DNA of 64,000 bases from Flavonifractor sp. An10 (GTDB lineage Bacteria; Bacillota; Clostridia; Oscillospirales; Oscillospiraceae). The notes beneath the pieces were generated by a model. It searched no databases and had not been told where the DNA came from. It saw only the letters and a program-made list of their open reading frames with translations. Position 1 is the stretch's first letter. Every line of letters starts with the position of its first letter. A program made the position numbers and the translations under genes. The stretch covers positions 434,001 through 498,000 of the forward strand of contig NZ_NFMB01000002.1 of the NCBI RefSeq assembly GCF_002161215.1. The letters run 5' to 3'. This document shows positions 1 through 8,103 of the stretch, one piece after another.

Positions 1-425
1 GCCGTAGAGGATTTGCCCCAGTAACGCCAGCAGCAGAAGTCTTTGGGAGAAACACCCTTCAACAAGCCGTTTTCATATAGGCCAGAGAAATATACGGCTC
101 CATCCTGAAAGAAAAACTCATTGTCCACCGGCTCTATGTTTGTGATCGGCTGCAGCAGTTCTTCGTGATGATCTGTTATGCTCAGTTCGATTTCGTCGTC
201 GCTATAAACTAAGTAGAGCCCATGAGGGGCCTTTCTATCGAAATGCAGTTCAATGTCATAATATTTGAGGATCAAAGGTTTCCCGTGGCTTCTCATGGTG
301 GAAACGGCATCGGGATTCCCGAAGATTTCTATGACCTCATCCTGCGATATTCCGAATTTCAGCGGTGAAATGTCCCGCGGATTCTGCAATATTTGATTGC
401 GCCAAATAGTAAAGTCCTGTTTCAT
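1..425 (-). CDS. Hypothetical protein, partial (cut by left edge), immunity-array member
   Basis: An open frame starts at ATG 425 and stays open to position 1, giving at least 141 residues with no stop. The N-terminus reads MKQDFTIWRNQI and is followed by KFGISQDEVIEIFGNPD, a pattern seen in small folds that recognise a partner protein. No signal peptide or membrane segment is visible. The start overlaps the stop of the SUKH-3-like gene upstream by four bases (ATGA), so the two are translationally coupled. I do not recognise the family. A role as an immunity-type protein is inferred only from its position in the array. Confidence 0.7.
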   Translation of the reverse strand, partial: MKQDFTIWRNQILQNPRDISPLKFGISQDEVIEIFGNPDAVSTMRSHGKPLILKYYDIELHFDRKAPHGLYLVYSDDEIELSITDHHEELLQPITNIEPVDNEFFFQDGAVYFSGLYENGLLKGVSPKDFCCWRYWGKSST

Positions 426-976
426 AGTTTTCCGTCCAGTGCCTCCACAGTTTTCATGGCAGCGGAATCAAATTTGCACTGCCGCAGATCCCGTTCAATC
501 AGGGCAAACACATCCGGGAAACACTCAATCTCATCCTGGTACTCATATTTCGCATACAGTTTCCCGTACTCGGAGATCCAGACCTCTGCCGGGTAGTAGT
601 AGCCGATATGACCGATGGGCTGGCATTTTTCACCGGCAGCCTGTTCGATCTCTGCCAGTTCACAGCCGGACATATCCCGAAAATAGGCTTCTTCCAAATG
701 GTTTTTGATTCCGTTGACCAGGTAAGGGAACAAAGCGAATTGGAAGTCAGCCGCCCAGTTCAGTTTTTTCTGCTCCAAGTACCACTCACAGCACAGGCCG
801 AAATACTTGCGGTAAAACCGCTGGGTGGTCTTCATCATTGGGATGCCATGAGCGGCGTAATACTTCTCCGCAATGGAGATGTCCACCTTTCGCCCTTCCT
901 GCCATCCGGCGTACTCCATCAGCTGCTTGACCTTACTTTTGAGATCGCCGGAGATGGAGATGCGTTCTTTGATCAT
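422..976 (-). CDS. SUKH-3-like immunity protein
   Basis: This 184-residue soluble protein is probably an immunity protein that binds and neutralises a contact-dependent toxin inside the cell. It has the SUKH-3 outline: AGWQEGRKVDI near residue 25, then an alpha-helical stretch, FFRKYFG-like residues (RFYRKYFG) near 60, and a C-terminal strand-helix unit (VWISEYGKLYAKY, then FALIERDL). The start at 976 is chosen because GGAGG lies nine bases upstream; an upstream in-frame ATG at 991 overlaps that site. It is the second gene from the left edge in a same-strand array. The family call rests on motif memory only. Confidence 0.6.
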   Translation of the reverse strand: MIKERISISGDLKSKVKQLMEYAGWQEGRKVDISIAEKYYAAHGIPMMKTTQRFYRKYFGLCCEWYLEQKKLNWAADFQFALFPYLVNGIKNHLEEAYFRDMSGCELAEIEQAAGEKCQPIGHIGYYYPAEVWISEYGKLYAKYEYQDEIECFPDVFALIERDLRQCKFDSAAMKTVEALDGKL

Positions 977-1008
977 GGTGGTTACCTCCATTACCAGATT
1001 TCAGATAT

Positions 1009-1446
1009 TTACAACTCTGCCACAAACTCATAGGAAACCGCAATGATGTTGTAAACATCATCGTATGTAAACAGCCGGTAGTGCCGATAGATGCCTTTGT
1101 CAAAGTCCTCCCGCACCGGCAGAGACTTCAGCCAGGTGCTGTCCTCAATTAAATCGAAGGAACTGCCATCTAGATACTCCGTCCCAGCCAGATTTTCATA
1201 GGTGTCCAATTCACAGGTAAAATAGGCCAGCACCTGCCGGAAGGTGAGTGTATAGGGAAACCAGTCTTTTTCGTCCCTGCGCTGGGAGATTAGATGGCCA
1301 TTGATGTCCCCCGTAAAGGTCAGATTGTTCAGAGCATCCTGTTTCACCTGATCCAGATAGATGCAGTCCCGTCCCTTCAAAACACCTAAGCAGGTATTAA
1401 CAGCAGTCGCTTTTTCCATAGGCAATTCTCTCGCATCAGCTTTCAT
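1009..1446 (-). CDS. Hypothetical protein, immunity-array member
   Basis: This 145-residue soluble protein has no signal or membrane segment. It is rich in aromatic residues, with LTFRQVLAYFTCELDTYE in the middle and RHYRLFTYDDVYNIIAVSYEF at the C-terminus. These look like conserved core strands of a small alpha/beta fold. The gene overlaps the end of its upstream neighbour by 11 bases. The start is uncertain because neither ATG 1446 nor ATG 1419 has a strong ribosome site at normal spacing. I do not recognise the family; a toxin-immunity role is suggested only by the array. Confidence 0.6.
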   Translation of the reverse strand: MKADARELPMEKATAVNTCLGVLKGRDCIYLDQVKQDALNNLTFTGDINGHLISQRRDEKDWFPYTLTFRQVLAYFTCELDTYENLAGTEYLDGSSFDLIEDSTWLKSLPVREDFDKGIYRHYRLFTYDDVYNIIAVSYEFVAEL

Positions 1447-1942
1447 GGGTAATACAGAAAATCTCCTGGTTTAAGTCAAAGTAGATTACCATCAACTCGT
1501 CGGTGATCTCCGGGTTGAAGGACAGATCCATAATGAAAACTTGTTGATCCATCTCATCATCCACCAGACTGCCGAACCGCTTGAGCTTCAGAAAGTCCAC
1601 CATCTCGGCAAAGGACAGTTTGGATGGGTCGGTTCCCGGAAAAAGTTCCGCCGCAATATCCGGGCCTACATCGTCCCGGTGGAACTCCATGAAAAATGTC
1701 ACAACGCTATGGTAGCGGCTGTCCTCGTCCGCCAGCGCCGCTTTGATGGCGGCTTTGGCCTTCTCCGCCAATTTCTCCGCCTCATCCAGCATTTCTCCCA
1801 CCGCATCCATGGCAGCAGGATCGCCGGTCAGTTCTTCCTCTACATCGAAGAGAAAGGGCAGTCCCGATTCCTCGGGAAAGGTGAAGATCTCCTCGCCGGG
1901 CGTGTATTCAAAATCAATGCGTTTACAGTTCAGCTTCATCAT
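1436..1942 (-). CDS. Hypothetical acidic protein, immunity-array member
   Basis: This 168-residue acidic protein starts MMKLNCKRIDFEYTPGEE. It has a central alanine- and glutamate-rich helix at roughly residues 50-70 and ends in FDLNQEIFCITHES. Proteins closing with a strand and HES-type ending occur among DUF2004/DUF6985-like families near toxin immunity genes, but I cannot assign it securely. An AAGGGG site precedes the double ATG at 1942/1939. It sits ten bases after the DUF2262 gene upstream and overlaps the downstream gene by 11 bases, which indicates one operon. Confidence 0.6.
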   Translation of the reverse strand: MMKLNCKRIDFEYTPGEEIFTFPEESGLPFLFDVEEELTGDPAAMDAVGEMLDEAEKLAEKAKAAIKAALADEDSRYHSVVTFFMEFHRDDVGPDIAAELFPGTDPSKLSFAEMVDFLKLKRFGSLVDDEMDQQVFIMDLSFNPEITDELMVIYFDLNQEIFCITHES

Positions 1943-1951
1943 ACTATCCCC

Positions 1952-2791
1952 TTACCCCTCAATGTTGGCAGCTTTGAGGCCCTTTTTCAGGGAGCCGCAG
2001 ACCGTCACCGCATGGTCGGTGAACATCTCGTCGCAGTCAAACCAGGCGGTGAAGCTGCCGCCGGAGGTGACGGAAAGGCTTGTCATGCTGATTCGCCGGG
2101 CAAACTCCTCCTCTGTGATGGGGGCGGTTTCCGAATTGCGGGGGTTTTCCTCGTCCTGGGAGAGCCAGTCGTTGGCCAGCCCAGTCAGGTTCTTTGCCGC
2201 AAGCTCCCGCATGGCCTTGTCCCAGGTCTCGCAGTCAGCCAGTAGTTTCTTGGCGGCGCCGCGGGCACGGGTCCAAGAGGGCTTGCTCTCCGCGTTGACC
2301 TCCAGAGAGAGGAGCACAGCCTTTCCCCGCCACTGGATCTCGCCCTCAAAGGTATCGTAGTCCTTGTCCATGGTCAGCTCCCCCAGCACCTGGTCCTGGA
2401 TCACCACCGGCTTGTGGTATTCGTCCAGAACGGCCTGAAGTTCCGGGCAGTCCTCATGGGCATTGACTATCTCGGAGATACACCAAGGGCGCACCACCAG
2501 ATCCTTTGCCCGTTCTTCTTTCATCCGGCGGATCTTCAGGCGGCAGATCTGCTCCTTGCCAAAGCGTCCCCAGCCCTTGTCGCTATTGCGTTCCTCCTCG
2601 GTGACCGGCCAATCCAGTCGTTCCTCTTTGGTGCTGACCTTGCCGGTGTCGCAGAACATGATGCCCAGCGTCACAACGGTCATTTCCCAAAAGTTGCCTT
2701 TCCAGTTAAATCCGCCCCCAATGCAGCGATTGATCAGAGCGACCACTTCCTGCTCCTCGGGCTCGTACATCTCATAGAATTCTTCAAACAT
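1952..2791 (-). CDS. DUF2262-family protein, copy 1
   Basis: This 279-residue protein carries the DUF2262 pattern in its C-terminal half: VLGELTMDKDYDTFEGEIQW near residue 140, a helical linker, then TSGGSFTAWFDCDEMFTDH near 250. DUF2262 proteins are soluble, of unknown biochemical activity, and recur in polymorphic-toxin immunity clusters. ATG 2791 is chosen as start because GGAGG lies seven bases upstream; the open frame extends further but without a site. A second, diverged copy of the family lies at 8578-9420. In that copy the FWGHVITVDGTLKKG segment matches the family better, whereas here it reads FTDHAVTVCGSLKKG. Confidence 0.7.
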   Translation of the reverse strand: MFEEFYEMYEPEEQEVVALINRCIGGGFNWKGNFWEMTVVTLGIMFCDTGKVSTKEERLDWPVTEEERNSDKGWGRFGKEQICRLKIRRMKEERAKDLVVRPWCISEIVNAHEDCPELQAVLDEYHKPVVIQDQVLGELTMDKDYDTFEGEIQWRGKAVLLSLEVNAESKPSWTRARGAAKKLLADCETWDKAMRELAAKNLTGLANDWLSQDEENPRNSETAPITEEEFARRISMTSLSVTSGGSFTAWFDCDEMFTDHAVTVCGSLKKGLKAANIEG

Positions 2792-2804
2792 CGGGTAGCC
2801 TCCT

Positions 2805-3395
2805 TTACAGCAGTTCCAGCACCTCGGCAGCGGGCTTGGCAAACTCTGCCGGGACTTGCTCCAATACATCCTGGTAGGCTTTCACTGCTTGCCAGGAGTA
2901 GTAATAGAAGCTGTAGAACAGGTCATCGGGGAAAACCTCGTCCTCCTCGTAGCGCATCTCATCTTCTTCCTCGTCGTATTCCTCCGACCACAGATATTCT
3001 TCCTTCAACAGATCGGAGAAGCAGGGGAGGGGAGAGGCGTGTTCCATCTCGTCTCCATCGTGGAAGCACTGGAGGATGCAGGAGAAGAAGTCCAGCAGCT
3101 CCCCGGCCAGGAAATGGGCTGCAGGGTTCTGCCCGCTGTCTGCGAGGGCCTTCTCCAGAATTCGGCTCAGGAACACCATGCCAAAGGGGGTGGCGTGCCA
3201 AAGGGTACTCTGGTGCTCCATGTTGGTGGTGAGCTCGTAGAGGGACTCTTTGACGGATGCCAAATCACGCATCTGCTCCAGCACTGTCAGGTGTGCGGGA
3301 AAATCCGTCCCCCGGCCATAGGCGGTGGTGAGTCGGTGCCACGGGACATCAGCGACCTTGAGATGTGTGATGTAGGTTCTGTTCTTCTCTATCAT
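2805..3395 (-). CDS. Hypothetical alpha-helical protein, immunity-array member
   Basis: This 196-residue protein opens with PWHRLTTAYGRGTDFPAHL followed by NMEHQSTLWHATPFGMVFL. That arrangement is found in a widespread family of HEAT-like bacterial proteins from immunity clusters, but the family name is not certain to me. A very acidic stretch (EEYDEEEDEMRYEEDE) at about residues 138-153 is followed by an aromatic run, SFYYYSW. A strong AAGGAGG site sits nine bases before ATG 3395. It lies 13 bases upstream of the DUF2262 gene in the same direction. Confidence 0.6.
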   Translation of the reverse strand: MIEKNRTYITHLKVADVPWHRLTTAYGRGTDFPAHLTVLEQMRDLASVKESLYELTTNMEHQSTLWHATPFGMVFLSRILEKALADSGQNPAAHFLAGELLDFFSCILQCFHDGDEMEHASPLPCFSDLLKEEYLWSEEYDEEEDEMRYEEDEVFPDDLFYSFYYYSWQAVKAYQDVLEQVPAEFAKPAAEVLELL

Positions 3396-3408
3396 GTTGC
3401 TGCCCTCC

Positions 3409-4029
3409 TTATCCCGCCGACTGGCTGAGGTACTCCTTCTCCAGTGCGGTGTACCATCGTTTCAGCATGGTTTCCAGACTGCTTTTCCCGCCTCGGTCTG
3501 TAAAAACAAGGAACTTCTGTATCAGTCTGGGGAAAAGATATTTGCCCGCTGTTGTCAGATCCTGATTGAGATAGACCATCCGTAGGATACGGCCCTGCCG
3601 GTCCAGAGGGTTCTTTTTCAACAGCTCCTTTTCAAAGCAGAAGCGCAGGAAGACTACATTCTCATCGTAAAAGTCCTCCACCACAGCCGCACCAATGCTG
3701 GTGTATGTGATGTCGTACACCAAACGGCTCCAGTCAAATTTCTCGGCATAGAGCAGTTTCAGCGCTTTTGCCCAGTGTTCCTCCGGGATCACCAGCATCC
3801 TGTGCTGGGCGGTGCTGGAGTATCCGCGATAGACGGGGTCCGGCTGCCCCAGCAGCTCGCTCACACTGTCGGTATAGACGAAGCACAGCTCCTCATCGAA
3901 CAGGCCGCCGATAAAGTTGCCGTTGCAGTACAACATATAATTCTTGGACTTGGCCGGAGAATAAGAGAGGTTATATTCCTGCGAGTCCAGGCTTTTATGT
4001 ACCTTGTTCAGAAAGTCTATTGATGTCAT
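3409..4029 (-). CDS. Hypothetical protein with TfoX-N-like N-terminus
   Basis: This is a 206-residue protein. Its first hundred residues resemble the TfoX N-terminal fold: FLNKVHKSL, then KNYMLYCNGNFIGGLFDEELCFVYTDS, then HRMLVIPEE. The C-terminal half (FDWSRLVYDITYTSIGAAVVEDFYDENVVFLRFCF and an adjoining helical tail) is unfamiliar. ATG 4029 has GAGGAG eight bases upstream and begins just past the stop of the ankyrin gene, so it is preferred over ATG 4044, which lies inside that gene. No membrane segment is seen. The function is unknown, and the TfoX resemblance is weak evidence. Confidence 0.55.
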   Translation of the reverse strand: MTSIDFLNKVHKSLDSQEYNLSYSPAKSKNYMLYCNGNFIGGLFDEELCFVYTDSVSELLGQPDPVYRGYSSTAQHRMLVIPEEHWAKALKLLYAEKFDWSRLVYDITYTSIGAAVVEDFYDENVVFLRFCFEKELLKKNPLDRQGRILRMVYLNQDLTTAGKYLFPRLIQKFLVFTDRGGKSSLETMLKRWYTALEKEYLSQSAG

Positions 4030-4033
4030 GGCT

Positions 4034-5113
4034 TTACTCCTCAAACTCGCCCTCGATCATCCCGTTCAGATACCGGCCGGGATCTGCGATGAAGTCATCC
4101 CATTTGGCCAGAGGGTGGAATTCCTCATGCTCGATGTCCAGATACCACAGCTTTTTGTCCCTGGGGCTCCACAGCAGCAGATAGTCGCTGTAGTTGTCCA
4201 TCTGCACCATCAGGGAGAGCAGCTTCTTCCGTTTCCAGGTCATCTCCTGCACATCCATGAAGGAGTAGAGTTCTGCCCACTTCACCCATTTTTGCTCCGG
4301 GAATTCCAGCCGCAGGGAACCGGTCTTCAAGTATTCCACCAGCTTGGCGGGCAACTTGTAGGGCATGAGCTGCCGGATCTTTTCCTGCTCGTTGTGCCAT
4401 TCCTCCGGTTCCAGCTCCTTCAGGTAGTCGGCCAGCTCCTGATTTTTGTTCTGCACCGCCACACTGTAGGGACGGTCGCCGTATTTGTCAACAAGGGTGA
4501 TATCCGCTCCCTGTTCCACCAGCCAGCGCACCATGGAGAAATTGTTGGAGCGGGCGGCCTCGGTGACAGGGGTGGAGGCGTAAGGGAACACCATGTCCGG
4601 CTTGTGGTAATTGATATCCGCCCCTTTTTCCAGCAGCAGTTTGGCAAGCTCGGCCTGTCCATCGGACACCGCCGCCCGGAATGCCTCGCTGCCAAACTTG
4701 TCCACAGTGATCCCGGCTTGCTCCAGCACCTGGATATTCTCCGGGCGCTTGCCCCAGCGCACTTCCTGGAAGGCCCGCTCTTTTTGCTTCGGGCTGAGTT
4801 TTGCGGCCTGTCCAGCAAAGAGGGAGACAACCTCCGGCCCGCAGCAGCGGGCGGCAGTGAGCAGCAGGGGCTGTTCCTCTGCCAGACCGGGATCAGCTCC
4901 ATGCTCCAGCAGGAAGTGGATCATGGGCACATCATTCCGAAAAACCGCGATCTCCAATGGCATCAGCTTGATGTATTCGCTGAGCTGGATGGGAACATCT
5001 AAATCCAGACCGCCCTGGAGCAGCGCCTCCAGCTTGGGAGTGTCATGGTCACAGATGGCGGCAGCCGTTTCCGGGAGGGTCTCCCAGCGGCCAATATATG
5101 CAATTTGGTACAT
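4034..5113 (-). CDS. Ankyrin-repeat protein with SUKH-like C-terminal domain
   Basis: This 359-residue protein has about four ankyrin repeats within residues 20-230. Visible repeats include MPLEIAVFRNDVPMIHFLLEHGADPG, AFRAAVSDGQAELAKLLLEKGADI and TEAARSNNFSMVRWLVEQGADI. The last 110 residues (LPAKLVEYLKTGSLRLEF, then LLLWSPRDKKLWYLDIE and WDDFIADPGRYL) resemble the SMI1/KNR4 (SUKH) fold. A recognition module joined to an immunity-type domain would fit a toxin-binding role, but that is inference. ATG 5113 has an AGGTG site. The first 10 residues of the longer frame were dropped because no ribosome site supports them. Confidence 0.65.
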   Translation of the reverse strand: MYQIAYIGRWETLPETAAAICDHDTPKLEALLQGGLDLDVPIQLSEYIKLMPLEIAVFRNDVPMIHFLLEHGADPGLAEEQPLLLTAARCCGPEVVSLFAGQAAKLSPKQKERAFQEVRWGKRPENIQVLEQAGITVDKFGSEAFRAAVSDGQAELAKLLLEKGADINYHKPDMVFPYASTPVTEAARSNNFSMVRWLVEQGADITLVDKYGDRPYSVAVQNKNQELADYLKELEPEEWHNEQEKIRQLMPYKLPAKLVEYLKTGSLRLEFPEQKWVKWAELYSFMDVQEMTWKRKKLLSLMVQMDNYSDYLLLWSPRDKKLWYLDIEHEEFHPLAKWDDFIADPGRYLNGMIEGEFEE

Positions 5114-5139
5114 AAGGCACCTGCTTTCTCGACTTGTAC

Positions 5140-6282
5140 TCATTCATCCCCGAACCGATCAGCAGCATCTTTGTAAACAGTAATACTTTCTTCCACTTTC
5201 ACTTTTTCGCTGCGAATACGGAAGTATTCCCGCAGAATGCGCTTCAGTTCCGGGTTTTCCACCTTGCGGGGCAGCAGGCTGATGAACATTTCGTCGTAGC
5301 TTCCATATAGCACACCGCCCCGATTGTAGGTCTGCCATGTCACCGTAGGTTTGCGGCCCTCCGGGTCCTTGGCCAGATCAAAGAGCCACCGCTCATCCAG
5401 ATCCACATAGCGTTCAATCATAAACCTTGTGTCATAGGTTCCATAGCTATAATCCCCCCAGAAAATCAGAGCGATCATTCCATCCGGGCCCAGGCGTTCA
5501 TAGGTCCAGCCTTCCGGATAACAGCGGTAATGGAGCATTCCCAGCGCATGGAACAAATAGCCTTTTAGCGGCGTATCCAGAAGGGGCGAATAAGTCTCGT
5601 ACACCTGCTCCTTGGGCTGGGTGATGATCGCCTTCATAAAGACCGGCATCAGCCAGCTGCCGCCGTAGCGTTCATTCAGCTCATCAGCCAATGCTTGCAG
5701 TCGCTCATCCGGGTTGCGGATCAGGGAGGCGGTCAGCACCACAGCGGGAATTTTCTCTTTTTCCTTGGGTGTGGCATCCCAAATGCGAAGCCCGTCCGTA
5801 ATCCACCAGGAGGTACAATCATCATCAGAATAAACAGGCGCGCGTTTCAGATGGGCGATCCGCTGGGAGTTTTCCGCCAGAAAGCGGTAGACCTCCAGCA
5901 TTTTAGGCGAGGCTTTCCCCAACATCAAATGGAAACAGAAGTTCAGTTGTTCGATATCCAGTGGCTTTGTGTCCCCCTCGTCCAACCGCTGGGTGAGAGT
6001 CTTCAGAATAACTGGGGCGATCTGCTCCGATACGCAGTCGGAGCAGGCATCCGACATGATATTGCTGCCCATCCACTTGCCCTTGACCAGCTTGGCCCAC
6101 AGTGGGGCAGCAGAGGCATACTCCAGCTGCGCCAAAGCCTTCTGAGCAGCCGTTTTGCATTTGCCCTTTTCTGTATTCACAAGCTGGAACAGCAGTTCGC
6201 CGTTTGCTTCATCCTTGCCCAGCTCCAAAATGGCCTGTTCTCGCTTTACGCCCTTGGGGGGCAGTTGTTCCAAAGTCATCAT
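5140..6282 (-). CDS. HEAT-repeat-like hypothetical protein
   Basis: This 380-residue protein has an N-terminal helical-repeat section (REQAILELGKDEANGELLFQLV and neighbouring helices, residues 14-90) that looks HEAT-like. A long aromatic-rich C-terminal part (residues 200-370) has no domain I recognise. Start 6282 is supported twice: AGGAG lies upstream, and the duplicated copy of this gene's 5' end at 7054-7119 keeps ATG only at this codon and not at the second Met. The duplication shows that the gene's front end was copied when the neighbouring cassette was inserted. It ends 26 bases before the ankyrin gene. Confidence 0.6.
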   Translation of the reverse strand: MMTLEQLPPKGVKREQAILELGKDEANGELLFQLVNTEKGKCKTAAQKALAQLEYASAAPLWAKLVKGKWMGSNIMSDACSDCVSEQIAPVILKTLTQRLDEGDTKPLDIEQLNFCFHLMLGKASPKMLEVYRFLAENSQRIAHLKRAPVYSDDDCTSWWITDGLRIWDATPKEKEKIPAVVLTASLIRNPDERLQALADELNERYGGSWLMPVFMKAIITQPKEQVYETYSPLLDTPLKGYLFHALGMLHYRCYPEGWTYERLGPDGMIALIFWGDYSYGTYDTRFMIERYVDLDERWLFDLAKDPEGRKPTVTWQTYNRGGVLYGSYDEMFISLLPRKVENPELKRILREYFRIRSEKVKVEESITVYKDAADRFGDE

Positions 6283-6367
6283 TCATTTTCTCCTATCCCA
6301 CAATGGTGGTTTCCTTGACTGCCAGATTGTCGTAATCCATGGCGATCAGCTTCTTGGCGGTCTCCGG
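6217..6367. repeat. 151-bp direct repeat, copy A
   Basis: This stretch matches 7054-7204 with about 138 of 151 bases identical and no gaps (offset 837). It spans the first 22 codons of the HEAT-like gene, its ribosome site, and the last 22 codons plus stop of the gene normally upstream. Identity stops abruptly at about 6368, after which the sequence is unrelated. Together with copy B it brackets the gene at 6395-7039. Confidence 0.9.
6298..6367 (-). pseudogene. 3' remnant of the gene at 7130-7717
   Basis: Read on the minus strand, this fragment encodes AKKLIAMDYDNLAVKETTIVG followed by a stop. It matches the C-terminus of the intact gene at 7130-7717 (EKLIGMNYDNLAVKETTIVG). It has no start and no upstream body, so it is a duplicated tail left by the insertion event described for the flanking repeats. 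Confidence 0.8.
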
Positions 6368-6394
6368 CTCGGCCGAAGGAGCGGCCGCATATAC

Positions 6395-7039
6395 TTACTG
6401 CTTTTTCTGGCAAAACTCTTTCACATAATCGTATATGCTCTTTATCCCGCCATCCGTTACTGTATTAAACAGGCCATAAGGTTCGTTTTCCAGCTCCTTT
6501 TCTGCAAGGAGCATTGCCTGGCGGAAATTCCCTTCTGCGATTTCACACAGTACGACATTCAATCGTGCGGCCGGCGCAGTATCATGGAGAATCTCCGCTT
6601 TGAAGTCGGAGACTGTACTGCATCGGCTATGATGGTCTTGAATGGACTTGTTAAACCGACAAAACGCCTCATTCATGACCAAGGTTGCTGCGTCCACCGT
6701 GGGGGCAGGTAGTTCCATTTCCTCGATGATATGAGCGGAAGGGGAATGTGCCGCTGTGATATGGAAACTAAATGGTTTCTTCCGGGCTACCTCACCCATT
6801 TCATATACATCCCAAAAGACATTGTCAATGACGCATGGCTTTACGGAAACGACTGCTCTTATGGCAGTACCACACCTGACAGGTGGCGCAGATAGAAACA
6901 CTTCATATAAAAAATCGCCCAGGACCTTATAGGCGCAGTCTGAAACCACTTTGAAACCATGCTCTCCGGCAACTACTTTTAGGTTTTTGGAAATCATCGC
7001 GCTTAATTCCTTGACTGCCTTCTGCTCCTGCCGTGTCAT
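6395..7039 (-). CDS. Hypothetical protein, inserted immunity-array cassette
   Basis: This 214-residue soluble protein is of unknown family. The N-terminal third is helical (MTRQEQKAVKELSAMISKNLKVV), followed by strands around residues 45-100 and a helical C-terminus with an EGNFRQAMLLAEKELENE segment like a single TPR helix pair. It differs from its neighbours by lying between two 151-bp direct repeats. Its ATG overlaps the stop of a 27-codon remnant frame (7036-7119), so it may be translated by coupling; a GAGGTG site also precedes it. An acquired immunity gene is the simplest reading. Confidence 0.6.
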   Translation of the reverse strand: MTRQEQKAVKELSAMISKNLKVVAGEHGFKVVSDCAYKVLGDFLYEVFLSAPPVRCGTAIRAVVSVKPCVIDNVFWDVYEMGEVARKKPFSFHITAAHSPSAHIIEEMELPAPTVDAATLVMNEAFCRFNKSIQDHHSRCSTVSDFKAEILHDTAPAARLNVVLCEIAEGNFRQAMLLAEKELENEPYGLFNTVTDGGIKSIYDYVKEFCQKKQ

Positions 7040-7119
7040 GCTATTTCCACCTCGCCCAGCTCCAAAATGGCCTGTTCACGCTTTGCGCCCTTGGGAGGCA
7101 GTTGTTCCAAAGCTACCAT
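7036..7119 (-). pseudogene. 5' remnant of the HEAT-like gene, 27 codons
   Basis: The minus strand reads MVALEQLPPKGAKREQAILEL and then GEVEIA before a stop. The first 22 residues match the N-terminus of the HEAT-like protein at 5140-6282. The frame then runs into new sequence and ends in TGA overlapping the ATG of the 214-residue gene. It keeps the ribosome site of the parent gene, so it could act as a short leader peptide that feeds ribosomes to the inserted gene. Confidence 0.7.
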
Positions 7120-7204
7120 TCATTTTCTCCTATCCCACAATGGTGGTCTCCTTGACGGCCAGATTGTCGTAATTCATGCCGATCAGCTTCTCGGCGGCCT
7201 CTGG
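7054..7204. repeat. 151-bp direct repeat, copy B
   Basis: This is the partner of 6217-6367, about 91 percent identical. It includes the true 3' end of the gene at 7130-7717 and the truncated 5' end of the HEAT-like gene. The differences are scattered single bases, so the duplication is not brand new or the incoming copy came from a diverged relative. Confidence 0.9.
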
Positions 7205-7717
7205 GGTACACATGAACCAGGTACTCACGCCCCAGGCGTCCATCCTTGTAACGGTGAAAAAGTCGGTTTCGGCAGGAGAGGGATTTCTGGCGTCAAGATA
7301 GCGGTCGGAATAGAGGTAGACCAGATCCACCTCCCGGTCCGGCAGCCACTTGGCCCGGCGCGCACGCGGTTTACCATTTTTCAGAGTCTTTTCTCTGGGG
7401 TTCTCAAACCACGCCAGTTCCTTGATCCTCAGACCGGTGAAGGTATCCATGAGCCGCTGGGCAATCTCCCGGTGGGTAAATACTCCACAGTCCCAGGAGC
7501 CCATCAGCCATGTCTGTATAAAGTCGCCCACCTTGCTGCCAGGAGCAGGCGGCCCATAGACGCTCTCGTCCGCCCACATGACCTCCATCTTTTCACATTG
7601 ATCTGGCCGGGGACAGGACTTCTTGTTGCCGTATCGGTACATGATATTCACATAACCGAAGTCCTTGCCGGTTCGGTCATGACCGATGGCTTCCACTTTA
7701 TAGGCAGTTATGGACAT
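7130..7717 (-). CDS. Hypothetical protein, immunity-array member
   Basis: This 195-residue protein is of no family I can name. It begins MSITAYKVEAIGHD and contains a basic stretch (REKTLKNGKPRARRAKW) near residue 110. It also has many aromatic residues, for example QTWLMGSWDCGVFTHREIAQRL, and ends NLAVKETTIVG. Start 7717 is chosen because AGGAGG lies about nine bases upstream; a longer frame to 7753 lacks a site. It overlaps the end of the next gene upstream by ten bases. Its last 22 codons exist in a second diverged copy at 6298-6367. Confidence 0.6.
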   Translation of the reverse strand: MSITAYKVEAIGHDRTGKDFGYVNIMYRYGNKKSCPRPDQCEKMEVMWADESVYGPPAPGSKVGDFIQTWLMGSWDCGVFTHREIAQRLMDTFTGLRIKELAWFENPREKTLKNGKPRARRAKWLPDREVDLVYLYSDRYLDARNPSPAETDFFTVTRMDAWGVSTWFMCTPEAAEKLIGMNYDNLAVKETTIVG

Positions 7718-8103
7718 TGCAGTTCCACCTCCTGAGCCAGTACAAATCCGCACAGCCCAAGGGAAGAGTCGATGACAAACACCCGGATGTGCTCCCGGTC
7801 CATGCGTTTCCGCAGTTCCTCGATGCTGCAGCAGGCGGGAAAGCCGTAAGAGATGGTCCTGCCCAGCAGGTCTTTGTACTGTTCAAAAAAACCGTCCACA
7901 GTGATCTCATCTATGCCAAAGAGGATGTTGTCCTGGATCACATTCTCAAACCAGTGGGCCAGCAGGCCGGTGAAATGAACGGATACCTTCTCTCCGGCCT
8001 CGGTCTGGGTATCCATGTGCAGGGTGTGGGCTTCAAAGTCAGCGCAGTAGCGCAGGACTCGGTTGTCGTGCAGGCCATCAAAAGAGCAAATCAGCGTACT
8101 CAC
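7708..8103 (-). CDS. Hypothetical protein, immunity-array member
   Basis: This 131-residue protein begins at GTG 8103, chosen because GGAGGA lies seven bases upstream and the GTG overlaps the stop of the preceding gene (GTGA). The sequence shows a beta-rich core, including EKVSVHFTGLLAHWFENVIQDNILFGIDE, and a C-terminal strand VFVIDSSLGLCGFVLAQEV. There is no signal peptide. The 70-residue gene directly upstream is coupled to it, so the two probably work together. The family is unknown to me. Confidence 0.6.
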   Translation of the reverse strand: MSTLICSFDGLHDNRVLRYCADFEAHTLHMDTQTEAGEKVSVHFTGLLAHWFENVIQDNILFGIDEITVDGFFEQYKDLLGRTISYGFPACCSIEELRKRMDREHIRVFVIDSSLGLCGFVLAQEVELQCP

